Notes: a model not told the origin generated them from the sequence alone. A stretch of 64,000 nt of DNA from G025836975 sp048751585 (GCF_048751585.1 NZ_JAZHOB010000006.1:248001-312000); one strand, 5' to 3'. Counted from the first letter of the stretch, positions 50,351 to 58,952 are shown. Made by a program: numbers and translations.

Positions 50351-50679
50351 TGCTTAAGCAGCGGCGCGCAATAGGCCTGTAGAACGGTATGCTGCCGCTT
50401 CATACTGCCCAATAGCATGCCTAAACGGTTCAGCTCCGGCGCGGCCAACAGGCGTATATTGGCGTCGTCGTCCAGGATGCGTGTAAGCAGGTCGCGCCGG
50501 GCCAGGCGGTCTTCGTCGCTAAGCTGATTCAGGCTGCGCAGCGATTCCACCGCGGCCTGGTATTGTTCGCCCAATGTAACGACCTCGTCCCAGTGGTTGG
50601 CGCGCGCCTCGCTAAGCATGCGGCTGGAAATCCCCGCAATGACTTCATACTGGCGCAGGATGGTTGACGATTTGCTCAT
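50347..50679 (-). CDS. fliT: Flagellar export chaperone FliT
   Basis: From ATG 50679 the product has 110 residues and is all-helical (STILRQYEVIAGISSRMLSEA; WDEVVTLGEQYQAAVESLR), as expected of FliT, the FliD chaperone and FlhDC antagonist. It lies 131 bases after fliS and overlaps the FliK-like gene by four bases. The sequence is weakly conserved, so the call rests partly on position. Confidence 0.8.
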   Translation of the reverse strand: MSKSSTILRQYEVIAGISSRMLSEARANHWDEVVTLGEQYQAAVESLRSLNQLSDEDRLARRDLLTRILDDDANIRLLAAPELNRLGMLLGSMKRQHTVLQAYCAPLLKQ

Positions 50680-50810
50680 AATTAACGTTGCACGGTCTAT
50701 GCGGCTGCTGGAGTCTGGATGATGATAAGGCAATATGCTTTATGCCGGAAATGGATGGCAAGTGCATGAATTTAATAAAGCCTGCTGTTGCTGACAAGCC
50801 ATTGGATGTA

Positions 50811-51251
50811 TTAGGCCGTTTGACTGGCGGGAAGTTCCATGCGTACGGGGTCCACGGCTTCGCGCCAGGCGCTGCCAATGTCAGTCAGCAGGCGTTCGGC
50901 CAGATCCAGCTTTTCGGAATCGGCATTCAGATTGGCCAGCAACAGATTGCGTATGATCAACTCGTACGAGGCCACCAGGTTTTTCGCCAGGTCACCGCCG
51001 GTTTCCTGGTCGACGCTGGCTTTCAGGCCCGAGTCCACGATATCGATGGCTTTCGATATCGCCATCCCGCGGCCTTCGATGTTGTTGTTCTGCATGTGCA
51101 GCCGGGCTTTCAGAATGGCCGCCCGGGCGCCGTCGAACAGCAGCGTAATCAGATGTTCGGGGCTGGCGCTAAGCACCTGGGTTTCCAGGCCTATGTTGGC
51201 GTAGGCCTGGACGGAGTGCCGCCTTAGCCCACGCGTGGGGGAGTAGCTCAT
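50811..51251 (-). CDS. fliS: Flagellin export chaperone FliS
   Basis: FliS binds flagellin before export. The 146-residue product has the typical AYANIGLETQVLSASPEHLITLLFDGA and NLVASYELIIRNLLLANLN motifs (in part). It overlaps the fliD stop by four bases. Its expected client, flagellin, is not encoded in this window. Confidence 0.93.
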   Translation of the reverse strand: MSYSPTRGLRRHSVQAYANIGLETQVLSASPEHLITLLFDGARAAILKARLHMQNNNIEGRGMAISKAIDIVDSGLKASVDQETGGDLAKNLVASYELIIRNLLLANLNADSEKLDLAERLLTDIGSAWREAVDPVRMELPASQTA

Positions 51252-52660
51252 TTCTGTTCGCCTGTATTGCCCAGCATCGACAATTGCTGGGTTAAATAGC
51301 TGCTGACCGAGTTCATTTGCGCCATCATGGTGTCCAGCTGTGAGAACTGCTGGCGGTAGGTCTCCATTTTGGCGTCGATGCGGTTGGACATGGCCTCGTA
51401 TTGTTTTTCCAGGTCTTTCAGCGTGTTGTTCATGCTGTCGGTGGCGGAGGGGATCGAGCCACCGCTTTTCACGAAGGCATCCGCCGCTGCCGCCATTTTT
51501 GCGCTGACGCCGTTTTCGCCGGCGAACAGTTTTTGGACATCGACCATATTGTCTTTAAGCGCTGCGGCCAGCTTGGTGTCGTCGACCTTTAGAATGCCGT
51601 CGCTGGGGTTGGTCGTAATGCCCATTTGAGACAGATTACGGATGGCGCCTGGTGATCCCGCTACATTTAAGGCGCTGCGTATCTGGCTTTGCACCTGGCG
51701 GGCCAGGCTGTCGCCGGTCAGGGCGCTGCCCTTCTGGGTGTCGACGTTATAGGACGTCAGTGTCTTGATGATGTTCTGCAGGTTGTTGTAGGCGGTAACA
51801 AAGGTATTGACCGCCTTGCTGGTGACGGAATCGTCGGCGGTAACGGACAGCACACTGGGCTTGCCGACCTCGCTTTGCTTGGTCAGCGTCAAGGTTACGC
51901 CTTCGATGACGTCTTCAATCGTGTTGCTCTGGCTTTGCACCTGTATGCCGTTGATCTGCACAATGGCATTCTTGGCGGTTATCTCGGTAAAGTTGGGGCC
52001 GGGGGCCGCGCTGTCGTAGCCGATCAAGCCCGAGACCTGGCTGATGTCGGTACCCGCGCCGGCATCGGTGGCTGTTACGGTAATGGTTTGCAGCGCGGCT
52101 TGCTCGCCGGTATTCTTGGCGGTCAGCAGCAGGCGATGCGGTGTGCCGGAGCCATCGTTGACAATGGTGGCGGAAACGCCCAGGCTGGAGTCGCCGTTGA
52201 TGGCTTTTACGATGCCTTCCAGGCTGGTCTGGTCTTGTGCTACGGTAATCGTCTTGGTTGTGCCGCCTATGGTGAAGGCGATGTCCACGCTGCCGTTCGC
52301 CAGCGTGGCCTTGCGATCGGCCATGCCCGAACTGCTGGTCAGGGTTTGCGAAGAGGCTAGTTGCGTGACTTCGATACTGTATTGACCCGCAATGGCTTTG
52401 CTGTTGGCAGCGGCGGTGAATGCCTCGCTGTTGACGCTGGTTTTAAGCGCGCCGAAGGTCTCGGCCTTTCCCAAAGCGTCGGACGCCGTCTTCAAGGCTT
52501 CGATCGAGCTTTTTATCGTGCCATAGGCGGTCAGCCGGCTTTGCACCGACGTCGCCCTGGATTCGATCAGGGTCAGCGCCTGGTTTTCGCTGGCGCGCAA
52601 TTTGCCCAGCAGTTCGTCCAGAGGAAGACCTGAACCGACACCGATAGAAGATATAGCCAT
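51248..52660 (-). CDS. fliD: Filament cap protein FliD (HAP2)
   Basis: FliD caps the filament tip and folds flagellin. From ATG 52660 it has 470 residues: N-terminal SSIGVGSGLPLDELLGKL, variable central domains (about 90-310), and a C-terminal coiled coil (NTLKDLEKQYEAMSNRIDAKM in part). The longer reading from 52708 has no family likeness. It is in the flaG-fliD-fliS-fliT operon. Confidence 0.94.
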   Translation of the reverse strand: MAISSIGVGSGLPLDELLGKLRASENQALTLIESRATSVQSRLTAYGTIKSSIEALKTASDALGKAETFGALKTSVNSEAFTAAANSKAIAGQYSIEVTQLASSQTLTSSSGMADRKATLANGSVDIAFTIGGTTKTITVAQDQTSLEGIVKAINGDSSLGVSATIVNDGSGTPHRLLLTAKNTGEQAALQTITVTATDAGAGTDISQVSGLIGYDSAAPGPNFTEITAKNAIVQINGIQVQSQSNTIEDVIEGVTLTLTKQSEVGKPSVLSVTADDSVTSKAVNTFVTAYNNLQNIIKTLTSYNVDTQKGSALTGDSLARQVQSQIRSALNVAGSPGAIRNLSQMGITTNPSDGILKVDDTKLAAALKDNMVDVQKLFAGENGVSAKMAAAADAFVKSGGSIPSATDSMNNTLKDLEKQYEAMSNRIDAKMETYRQQFSQLDTMMAQMNSVSSYLTQQLSMLGNTGEQK

Positions 52661-52698
52661 GTGAAGCTCCCGATTGGGGTTATTGTCCTGCAAAATCG

Positions 52699-52724
52699 CC
52701 CGCTTCAATGTGGATGAAAGCGGG
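52699..52724. promoter_or_regulatory. Hairpin in the flaG-fliD spacer
   Basis: Arms CCCGCTT and AAGCGGG enclose a 12-base loop; on the minus strand a short CGATTTT follows. A second small dyad (GTTTAGG / CCTAAAC) lies at 52739-52759. Together they may attenuate or process the transcript between flaG and fliD. The T-run is too weak for a firm terminator call. Confidence 0.4.
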
Positions 52725-52772
52725 TATTAGTATTGGCTGTTTAGGCGTTTACCCTAAACGACCTCATTTCCA

Positions 52773-53171
52773 TTAAACCTTGGTATCCACGCTGCGGCCC
52801 TGAAGCTGCACAATCATTTTCGCCACCCGGATGACGGCATCGGTGGGAACCGTGCGCAGTACATCTCCGGTTTCGCTGTCTATAATCGATACCACCACCC
52901 GCTGCGCTTCCGGATCGACGTCAAAGCGCATGCCGGTGGACCATGCCTTCATATTGTTATTAAGCATGTCCAGCGCCTTTGCCAGCGGATCCAGGCCCTC
53001 GGGCAAATCGTCGCGGTCGCGCTGGGTGCTGGTCGAACTGCCGCTGTTCAGGGCTTCGCTGGATTTTGTAACCTGAACGGCCGGTTCGGGCAGCGACATG
53101 GGCCGTTCAAAGTCGGCCGAAGGGGCGCCAAACGGTACAGCGGCTACACCAGAAGCAATAGGATTGACCAT
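52773..53171 (-). CDS. flaG: FlaG family protein
   Basis: From ATG 53171 the product has 132 residues; the C-terminal half (FDVDPEAQRVVVSIIDSETGDVLRTVP) is the FlaG domain, linked to filament length in other bacteria. The first half is poorly conserved. It is the first gene of the leftward fliD operon, behind a consensus sigma-28 promoter. Upstream in-frame codons to 53318 overlap that promoter and are rejected. Confidence 0.9.
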   Translation of the reverse strand: MVNPIASGVAAVPFGAPSADFERPMSLPEPAVQVTKSSEALNSGSSTSTQRDRDDLPEGLDPLAKALDMLNNNMKAWSTGMRFDVDPEAQRVVVSIIDSETGDVLRTVPTDAVIRVAKMIVQLQGRSVDTKV

Positions 53172-53224
53172 TGGATTGGCTCCGAAAGTAATTTTCGTTT
53201 GGCGCAAGCGCCTTATAGGCGTTC

Positions 53225-53251
53225 TTAACGGCAGAATACGGAAAAACTTTA
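53225..53251 (-). promoter_or_regulatory. Sigma-28 (FliA) promoter for flaG-fliDST
   Basis: On the minus strand TAAAGTTT, an 11-base spacer and GCCGTTAA match the sigma-28 consensus except for one -10 base. It lies 54 bases before flaG. This is the best sigma-28 site in the window. Confidence 0.88.
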
Positions 53252-53365
53252 ATTCGGCGAATAGACAAGCAAATGGCGGGCTGATCAATCCACCGCCGCC
53301 AGGTGGTTCACGCCACAATAAGCGGCCCCTTTGTATGTCTTGATCGTATGTTTTATTAATGCCGC

Positions 53366-54127
53366 ATGCCTAGTTCCGAAGACCTCCTTGTCGGACAACA
53401 CGCTCCACTGGTTCGCCGCCTGGCTTTGCAACTGATAGCCAAGCTGCCCGCCAGCGTAGAGCTGGACGACCTTATGCAGGCCGGCATGATGGGCCTGCTG
53501 GACGCCGTGCGGCGCTACCAGCAGTCTCCCGACGCGCAGTTTGAAACCTATGCCGTAACCCGAATACGCGGCGCCATGCTGGACGAGCTGCGCAGCCAGG
53601 ACTGGTTGCCGCGCAGCGTGCGCAGCAAGACCAAAAACATAGAGCAGGCCGTCCACGTTCTGGGTCATCGACTCATGCGTCCCCCAACGGAGGCGGAAAT
53701 AGCCGAAGAAATGGAGGTGATGCTGCCTGAATATCAGCAATTGCTGGAAGAAGCGCGCGGCGTGCAAATTATTCATTACGAAGACCTGGCCCGCCATAGC
53801 GACGATGCACAGCATCTGTTGGACCAAAGCCAAACTACGGACACCCAGTCCACGCATTGGGCCAATCCGCTGGGCCAATTGGTATCCCAAGGCCTGCGGC
53901 GCGCCTTGGTGACTGCGATCAAGACATTGCCTGAACGTGAGCAGCTATTGCTGTCCCTGCAGTTCGAGCAGGATCTTAATCAGAAGGAAATCGGGGCTGT
54001 CATGGGCATTACCGAAGGCAGGGTATCGCAACTGCGTTCGCAGGCCGTTGCGCGGATACGCGCCGCGCTGGCTCATGCCGATTGGCACGAGAGCCCTGGC
54101 GAAGCCGAGTTCCAGGCCTTGCTTTAA
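53366..54127 (+). CDS. fliA: Flagellar sigma factor FliA (sigma-28)
   Basis: The 253-residue product has sigma regions in order: region 2 (DDLMQAGMMGLLDAVRRYQ, FETYAVTRIRGAMLDELRSQDWLPRSVR in part), region 3, and region 4 (LPEREQLLLSLQFEQDLNQKEIGAVMGITEGRVSQLRSQA in part). It directs class III promoters and is held by FlgM (20385). It is divergent from flaG, and the ATG at 53366 is the only sensible start. Confidence 0.95.
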   Translation: MPSSEDLLVGQHAPLVRRLALQLIAKLPASVELDDLMQAGMMGLLDAVRRYQQSPDAQFETYAVTRIRGAMLDELRSQDWLPRSVRSKTKNIEQAVHVLGHRLMRPPTEAEIAEEMEVMLPEYQQLLEEARGVQIIHYEDLARHSDDAQHLLDQSQTTDTQSTHWANPLGQLVSQGLRRALVTAIKTLPEREQLLLSLQFEQDLNQKEIGAVMGITEGRVSQLRSQAVARIRAALAHADWHESPGEAEFQALL

Positions 54128-54165
54128 TTCCGTTTTCGCCAAGTGAAACGGTTTGTGTTTTTTAT

Positions 54166-54188
54166 AAGATGTATTTAATATGTATCTT
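54166..54188. promoter_or_regulatory. NsrR-like nitric-oxide repressor site
   Basis: The 23 bases consist of AAGATGTATTT, a central A, and ATATGTATCTT. This matches the known NsrR pattern (AAGATGYATTT-N-AAATRCATCTT) at 11/11 and 9/11 half-site positions, and is also a good dyad. It lies 33 bases before the hemerythrin-like gene. NsrR commonly controls di-iron hemerythrin-like repair proteins. Confidence 0.65.
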
Positions 54189-54220
54189 ATGTGTTAATTC
54201 TTTCAGCAAAGGACCGGGTC

Positions 54221-54631
54221 ATGGAAATCGATCGTTTCAAGCATCAGCACGTGGAAATCTTGCAAGGCATTGCGAATCTGCGCAAATTCGCCCATGCGGG
54301 AATCAAGGAAAATGCCTATGAAATAGTCCATCAACTAGGCGTACTGACTTCTGTCGTGAACCTTCACCTGGCTATCGAAGACCGAATTTTGTATCCCACC
54401 CTGCAAAAAGGCGGCGACCAGCGCCTGGCCGACATGAGCCGGGCATATCAGGAAGAAATGCAGGGCATCGCCAATGCATATATCACGTTTGCCCGCAAAT
54501 GGGGCAAGGTCGCCGCCGTTGCCGAAAAGGCGGAACAGTTTCGTCAAGAGGCCAACACAGTGCTGAAGACCCTGCATACGCGCATGCAGAAAGAAAACAC
54601 CGAGTTCTATCCAGCTATTGAAGGGTTTTGA
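54221..54631 (+). CDS. Hemerythrin-like (HHE) domain protein
   Basis: From ATG 54221 the 136-residue product looks like a single four-helix hemerythrin domain, with candidate di-iron ligands in HQHVEIL, LHLAIEDRILYPTL and KENTEFYPAI. Such proteins bind O2 or NO, or repair iron centres. The frame extends upstream by ten codons without a better start. It sits alone between fliA and receptor 4, behind an NsrR-like site, so an NO-linked role is plausible. Confidence 0.85.
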   Translation: MEIDRFKHQHVEILQGIANLRKFAHAGIKENAYEIVHQLGVLTSVVNLHLAIEDRILYPTLQKGGDQRLADMSRAYQEEMQGIANAYITFARKWGKVAAVAEKAEQFRQEANTVLKTLHTRMQKENTEFYPAIEGF

Positions 54632-54803
54632 TCGAAGTATCTTGGACGAAGCATTATTCAAAGAGTCTAGGGTTACTACTTATGCAAAGCGATGCTTTGA
54701 CAGGTGGTTTGGCCCTAGTTCATCTAATTGCCCGCCACTTGCCTCCCTATAATAACTAAGGGTTTACCCTTAATAATTGATTCATAAAAAATCCGGAGAA
54801 AAC
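54632..54803. promoter_or_regulatory. Region upstream of receptor 4
   Basis: A 172-base gap. It contains TATAAT at 54748-54753 and a dyad TAAGGG-TTTA-CCCTTA at 54757-54772, just after it. No -35 with good spacing and no sigma-28 site was found. GGAGA precedes ATG 54804. Confidence 0.35.
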
Positions 54804-56603
54804 ATGAAGTGGCTTGCGCGCCTTACGGTTCAAACCAAGTTGATCGGCGGCTTTTTGATAGTCGCCGCAGTTGCCGCCGTTATCGGCGTAGTGGGCTTAT
54901 ATTCCACCAGCCAGGTGAACGCCATGGCCGGGCAAATGTATCAAACCGAAATCGTGGGCTTGCGCCAAGCGGCCGATACGCGTGGAAATATCATTGGGGC
55001 GGGCGGCGCGGTGCGTAGCGCGCTATTGGCAAGCAATGAGCAAGAGCGCGGCGAAAACATGAAACGCCTGCAACAGCGGTTTTCGAACGCCTACAAGAGC
55101 TTGGAAGCATTGAAGGCTTTGTTCATCACCGAGGCCGGTCAGGCGGCCGTTGCACAAACCCGCGCCAGTATCGAGGCCTTCGAAGGCGCCGCCATCATGG
55201 CCATCGCCCAGCGCGGCGAGGTTTCCGCCGAAGAGGGCAAGAAACTCGGCGATAAGGCGCTGGCCTTGGCCAGCGATGCCGAGGCCAATCTACACAAGCT
55301 GGTCGAGGAAAAGCAGGCCAATGCCCAAAGATTGGACGGTGAAATCGCCGATGTCTATACAAATACCAAGCTTATTTCCATCGCTCTGACCCTGGGCGGG
55401 GTTTTGTTGGCGGTACTGCTGGGCTGGGTAATCACCCGCGTCCTGACTCGGCAATTGGGTGGCGAGCCGGCCGATGTCGCTCGAGTGGCGGCGTCGATAG
55501 CCCAGGGTAATTTGACCAACCGCATCGACGTATCCCACGCTGGGGAAGGCAGCGTCATTCACGCCATCAACGTCATGCAGGAGTCCTTGCGCAGGGTGGT
55601 CCATTCCGTGCGCGCCAGCAGCGACAGCATCGCCACCGGATCCAGCCAAATCGCGGCCGGCAACGCCGATCTTTCCCAAAGGACCGAGGAACAGGCCGCC
55701 AACCTGACTGAAACCGCCGCCGCTATGGAGGAATTGTCCAGTACGGTAAAGAGCAATGCCGACGTGGCCCAGCAGGCGGCGCAACTGGCCAGTTCGGCCA
55801 GCGGCGCCGCGACCAAGGGCGGCGAAGTCGTCAACGGCGTCGTGGCGACCATGGGCGAAATCAATGCCTCGTCCCGGAAAATTGTGGACATCATCGGCGT
55901 CATCGACAGCATCGCCTTTCAAACGAATATTCTGGCGCTGAATGCCGCCGTGGAAGCGGCCCGCGCCGGCGAACAGGGCCGCGGCTTTGCCGTTGTGGCC
56001 AGCGAAGTGCGCAGCCTGGCGCAGAAGAGCGCCGCCGCCGCCAAGGACATCAAGACCCTGATAGACGATAGCGTGGCCAAAGCGGAAGCCGGCAGCCAGA
56101 TGGCGGACGCGGCGGGCGAGGCCATGACGGGTATCGTGACCCAGGTCCGGCACGTTACCGACCTGATCAGTGAAATCAGCGCGGCAACCAAGGAACAGAC
56201 CTCGGGCATTGCCCAGATCAATGACGCCGTGCTGCAGCTTAGCGATGTAACCCAGCAGAATGCCGCCTTGGTCGAACAGTCGGCCTCGGCCTCCAACAGC
56301 TTGAACGATCAGGCCAAGGCGCTGGTGGACGTGGTGGGCGTGTTCCAAGTGGGGCAGGATCAGGGGGTGGCGGTAGCCAAGCAGGTAGCGACAGCTCCTG
56401 CGCGATTGCCTGGCCGAAATGCGCCAGCCAGTGGCGAAATGCCTACAGGTGAAGCTGCCGCGGCAGCGATCCCACAGGGTAAGCCGCAGCGTGCAGGACA
56501 GCCTTCGCCAAGGACAGGAAAGCCCACCCCTGCGCCATCCAGGCAAGCACTGACCATGGGCAAGGCCGAGCCGGTACGCGAGGAGGAGTGGGAAGAGTTT
56601 TAA
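54804..56603 (+). CDS. Methyl-accepting chemotaxis protein 4 (Tar-like)
   Basis: From ATG 54804 (GGAGA ahead) the 599-residue receptor has TM1 (about 11-33), a four-helix-bundle sensor (about 34-190), TM2 (about 192-213), HAMP and a signalling domain with QTNILALNAAVEAARAGEQG. The tail is Pro/Ala-rich and ends EEEWEEF, a CheR-tethering-like pentapeptide. Its signalling domain is clearly diverged from receptors 1 and 3. A hairpin terminator candidate follows. Confidence 0.93.
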   Translation: MKWLARLTVQTKLIGGFLIVAAVAAVIGVVGLYSTSQVNAMAGQMYQTEIVGLRQAADTRGNIIGAGGAVRSALLASNEQERGENMKRLQQRFSNAYKSLEALKALFITEAGQAAVAQTRASIEAFEGAAIMAIAQRGEVSAEEGKKLGDKALALASDAEANLHKLVEEKQANAQRLDGEIADVYTNTKLISIALTLGGVLLAVLLGWVITRVLTRQLGGEPADVARVAASIAQGNLTNRIDVSHAGEGSVIHAINVMQESLRRVVHSVRASSDSIATGSSQIAAGNADLSQRTEEQAANLTETAAAMEELSSTVKSNADVAQQAAQLASSASGAATKGGEVVNGVVATMGEINASSRKIVDIIGVIDSIAFQTNILALNAAVEAARAGEQGRGFAVVASEVRSLAQKSAAAAKDIKTLIDDSVAKAEAGSQMADAAGEAMTGIVTQVRHVTDLISEISAATKEQTSGIAQINDAVLQLSDVTQQNAALVEQSASASNSLNDQAKALVDVVGVFQVGQDQGVAVAKQVATAPARLPGRNAPASGEMPTGEAAAAAIPQGKPQRAGQPSPRTGKPTPAPSRQALTMGKAEPVREEEWEEF

Positions 56604-56638
56604 GTTTTAGGAAGGGCGGTTGATGTCATAGTGGTTCA

Positions 56639-56673
56639 GAAGGGCGACACGTGAAAAACACGTGCCGCCCTTC
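56639..56673 (+). terminator. Hairpin after receptor 4 (probable terminator)
   Basis: A stem of 8 + 6 base pairs with one A-C mismatch (arms GAAGGGCG...CACGTG and CACGTG...CGCCCTTC, AAAAA loop) lies 36 bases after the receptor 4 stop. The following T-run is short (TTTT at 56678-56681), so efficiency is uncertain. Confidence 0.6.
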
Positions 56674-56808
56674 GCAGTTTTGCGGATGGACGCAACCAGG
56701 TGCAGGATGGCAAATCGACGGTTCTGTCACGGTATGGTGCTGGAGTATTTACTGGATTTATCCCATATTGCTCTTGGGCCAATAATTCAGCGCGACTTAG
56801 CAGGAAGT

Positions 56809-56837
56809 TTGTATCGTGACGCGCCCCACTATACAAT
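56809..56837 (+). promoter_or_regulatory. Promoter/operator of higBA module 1
   Basis: TTGTAT (56809-56814) and TACAAT (56832-56837) are 17 bases apart. The 28 bases 56809-56836 also form an interrupted dyad (arms TTGTAT-C-GTG and CAC-T-ATACAA). Only four bases separate the -10 from the higB ATG, so the mRNA should be nearly or fully leaderless. Confidence 0.65.
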
Positions 56838-56841
56838 AACT

Positions 56842-57120
56842 ATGATTCTAAGGTTCAGGCACAAAGGGTTGGAAGCGTTCTTCTATACGGGTTCCTTGCG
56901 AGGGATCCAGGCCAGCCATTCCAAGAAGATAGGAAGTATCTTGAGGGCGCTCAATGTGGCACAGGCTCCGGCGGAACTAAATTTGCCTGGATTCAATCTT
57001 CATCCCTTGAAAGGCAAGCTGGAAGGCCATTGGTCCATAACTGTCAATGGTAATTGGCGCGTGACGTTTGCCTTTGTTGGCGCTGACGTGGATATCGTCG
57101 ACTATCAGGACTACCATTGA
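56842..57120 (+). CDS. higB: HigB-type toxin 1 (RelE/ParE superfamily)
   Basis: From ATG 56842 the 92-residue product matches the HigB/RelE-like mRNA-cleaving toxin family: FRHKGLEAFF, LHPLKGKLEGHWSI, NGNWRVTF and a C-terminal DIVDYQDYH. Longer readings upstream run through the promoter and are rejected. The antitoxin follows after seven bases; toxin-first order is typical of higBA. It is homologous to the toxin at 59260 but clearly diverged. Confidence 0.9.
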   Translation: MILRFRHKGLEAFFYTGSLRGIQASHSKKIGSILRALNVAQAPAELNLPGFNLHPLKGKLEGHWSITVNGNWRVTFAFVGADVDIVDYQDYH

Positions 57121-57127
57121 AAGGCAC

Positions 57128-57430
57128 ATGATGAATGCTGCAAATCATCCTCATCCCGGCGTTACCTTACGCGACGAAGTCATTGCGCCTTTAGGTATAT
57201 CAGTCAGCGATGCGGCTAAAAAGCTGGGTATGTCCAGGGCCGCATTTTCGCGCGTCGTCAATGGCAAAGCGGGCATTAGTGCTGATTTGGCTATTCGGCT
57301 TGAAACCGCAGGTATTAGTACAGCGCGTTTTTGGATTGCATTGCAAGCTGAGTACGATCTCGCCAAAGCTAAAGAGCATAAGCAGCCCAAGGTGGAGAGG
57401 CTGATGAGTGCAAGCATCTCGTCTGTTTGA
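57128..57430 (+). CDS. higA: HigA-type antitoxin 1 (XRE family)
   Basis: The 100-residue product starts HPHPGVTLRDEVIAPLGISV and has a helix-turn-helix (SVSDAAKKLGMSRAAFSRVVNGKAGIS in part), typical of HigA, which neutralises HigB and represses its operon. ATG 57128 follows AAGG; ATG 57131 is equally possible. Its operator is presumably the dyad at 56809. Confidence 0.9.
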   Translation: MMNAANHPHPGVTLRDEVIAPLGISVSDAAKKLGMSRAAFSRVVNGKAGISADLAIRLETAGISTARFWIALQAEYDLAKAKEHKQPKVERLMSASISSV

Positions 57431-57546
57431 TTTTTTTCTAATCTAACACCCTGGTTGCCTGGCGAGGCTGCACAGCCGCATAGTAAGAAATCAAACGGTC
57501 ATAGACCACTGCCATCATGCCGCTTATTGATACCACCGAGGCATCT

Positions 57547-57574
57547 GGAGCGCATCGCGCAAGCGATGCGCTCC
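57547..57574 (+). promoter_or_regulatory. 12-bp perfect hairpin with GCAA tetraloop before ugd
   Basis: Arms GGAGCGCATCGC and GCGATGCGCTCC close a GCAA (GNRA-type) loop. No T-run follows, so it is not a standard terminator. It ends 15 bases before the ugd ATG and could affect ribosome access or protect the mRNA end. Confidence 0.6.
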
Positions 57575-57589
57575 GGGCATCCAGAAATC

Positions 57590-58918
57590 ATGAAAGTTAC
57601 GGTATTTGGCATTGGTTACGTCGGCCTGACCCAAGGGGCCGTACTGGCTGAAGTCGGCCACGATGTGGTGTGTGTGGATATCGACGCCGATAAGGTCGAG
57701 CTGTTGAAGCAGGGGCGCATCCCCATCTATGAACCCGGGCTGGCCGCGCTGGTCAAAGACAACCATGCGGCCGGTCGACTGAACTTTACCACGGACGCCG
57801 CTGCAGGCGTGATGCACGGCGATGTGCAATTTATCGCGGTGGGCACGCCGCCGGACGAAGACGGCTCGGCAGACCTGCGTTATGTTCTGGATGTGGCCGA
57901 TACCATCGCCCGGCACATGGAGCGCCGTCAAATCGTTATCGACAAATCCACCGTGCCGGTGGGGACGGCCGACAAGGTGGCTGTTCGCATGGCTCAGGTG
58001 CTGGGCCGGCGCAACCGCAACGATTTGGCTTTCGATGTGGTGTCCAACCCCGAATTCCTGAAGGAGGGGTCGGCTGTTGCGGATTGCATGCGGCCCGATC
58101 GCATCATCATTGGAACAGACAGCGATGAGGTTGAAGAAGCCGTGCGCGAGTTGTATGCGCCTTTCAACCGCAATCACGAAAAAATCATCGTGATGGACGT
58201 GCGTAGTGCCGAGCTGACAAAGTATGCGGCCAACTGCATGCTGGCCACCAAAATCAGCTTCATGAATGAAATGGCCAACCTGGCTGAAAAACTAGGCGCC
58301 GATATTGAAATGGTCAGGCAGGGCATCGGTTCCGACCCGCGCATCGGGTATGCCTTCATCTACGCAGGCGCGGGTTATGGGGGCTCGTGCTTTCCCAAGG
58401 ACATCCAGGCGCTGATCCGCACTGCCGAGAGCATTGAGTTCGATCCGAAGATACTCAAGGCTGTCGAACAGCGCAATGACGCGCAGAAAACCGTTATGTT
58501 CAACAAAATCCATCGGCATTTCAACGGCGACCTGAACGGCAAGACAATTGCCCTGTGGGGCCTAAGCTTCAAACCCAATACCAACGACATGCGCGAGGCG
58601 CCCAGCCGGGTGCTGATGGAAGCCTTGTGGGAAGCCGGCGCCAACGTCCAGGCCTATGACCCCGAAGCCATGGAAGAGGCCCAGCGGCTGTACGGAACAC
58701 GGGATGAGCTAAGCTTGTGCGGCACCAAGGAGGCCGCCCTGAAAGGGGCCGATTCACTGGCGATCGTAACGGACTGGCAGGCATTCAAAGCGCCAGATTT
58801 TGATCACATCAAGAAGTGGCTGAAACAGCCGGTGATATTCGACGGGCGGAATCTGTATGACCCTGCCCGGATGGAACGGCGCGGTGTCGTTTATTACTCG
58901 ATAGGGCGGGAGCTGTAG
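57590..58918 (+). CDS. ugd: UDP-glucose 6-dehydrogenase
   Basis: The enzyme oxidises UDP-glucose to UDP-glucuronate with two NAD, a precursor of acidic surface sugars. From ATG 57590 it has 442 residues: N-terminal NAD-binding GIGYVGLTQGAVLAE, STVPVGTADKV, and the catalytic Cys in GGSCFPKDIQAL, then the C-terminal UDP-binding domain (GLSFKPNTNDMREAPS). The open frame extends 45 codons upstream through the hairpin, without family likeness. It lies between two toxin-antitoxin modules. Confidence 0.95.
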   Translation: MKVTVFGIGYVGLTQGAVLAEVGHDVVCVDIDADKVELLKQGRIPIYEPGLAALVKDNHAAGRLNFTTDAAAGVMHGDVQFIAVGTPPDEDGSADLRYVLDVADTIARHMERRQIVIDKSTVPVGTADKVAVRMAQVLGRRNRNDLAFDVVSNPEFLKEGSAVADCMRPDRIIIGTDSDEVEEAVRELYAPFNRNHEKIIVMDVRSAELTKYAANCMLATKISFMNEMANLAEKLGADIEMVRQGIGSDPRIGYAFIYAGAGYGGSCFPKDIQALIRTAESIEFDPKILKAVEQRNDAQKTVMFNKIHRHFNGDLNGKTIALWGLSFKPNTNDMREAPSRVLMEALWEAGANVQAYDPEAMEEAQRLYGTRDELSLCGTKEAALKGADSLAIVTDWQAFKAPDFDHIKKWLKQPVIFDGRNLYDPARMERRGVVYYSIGREL

Positions 58919-58952
58919 ACGGCGACCGATACACCCAGACGAGGGGATAAAG

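Noticed and set aside
56636..56836. Minus-strand 66-codon frame after receptor 4
   Set aside because: It overlaps the hairpin and the higBA promoter, and shows no domain.
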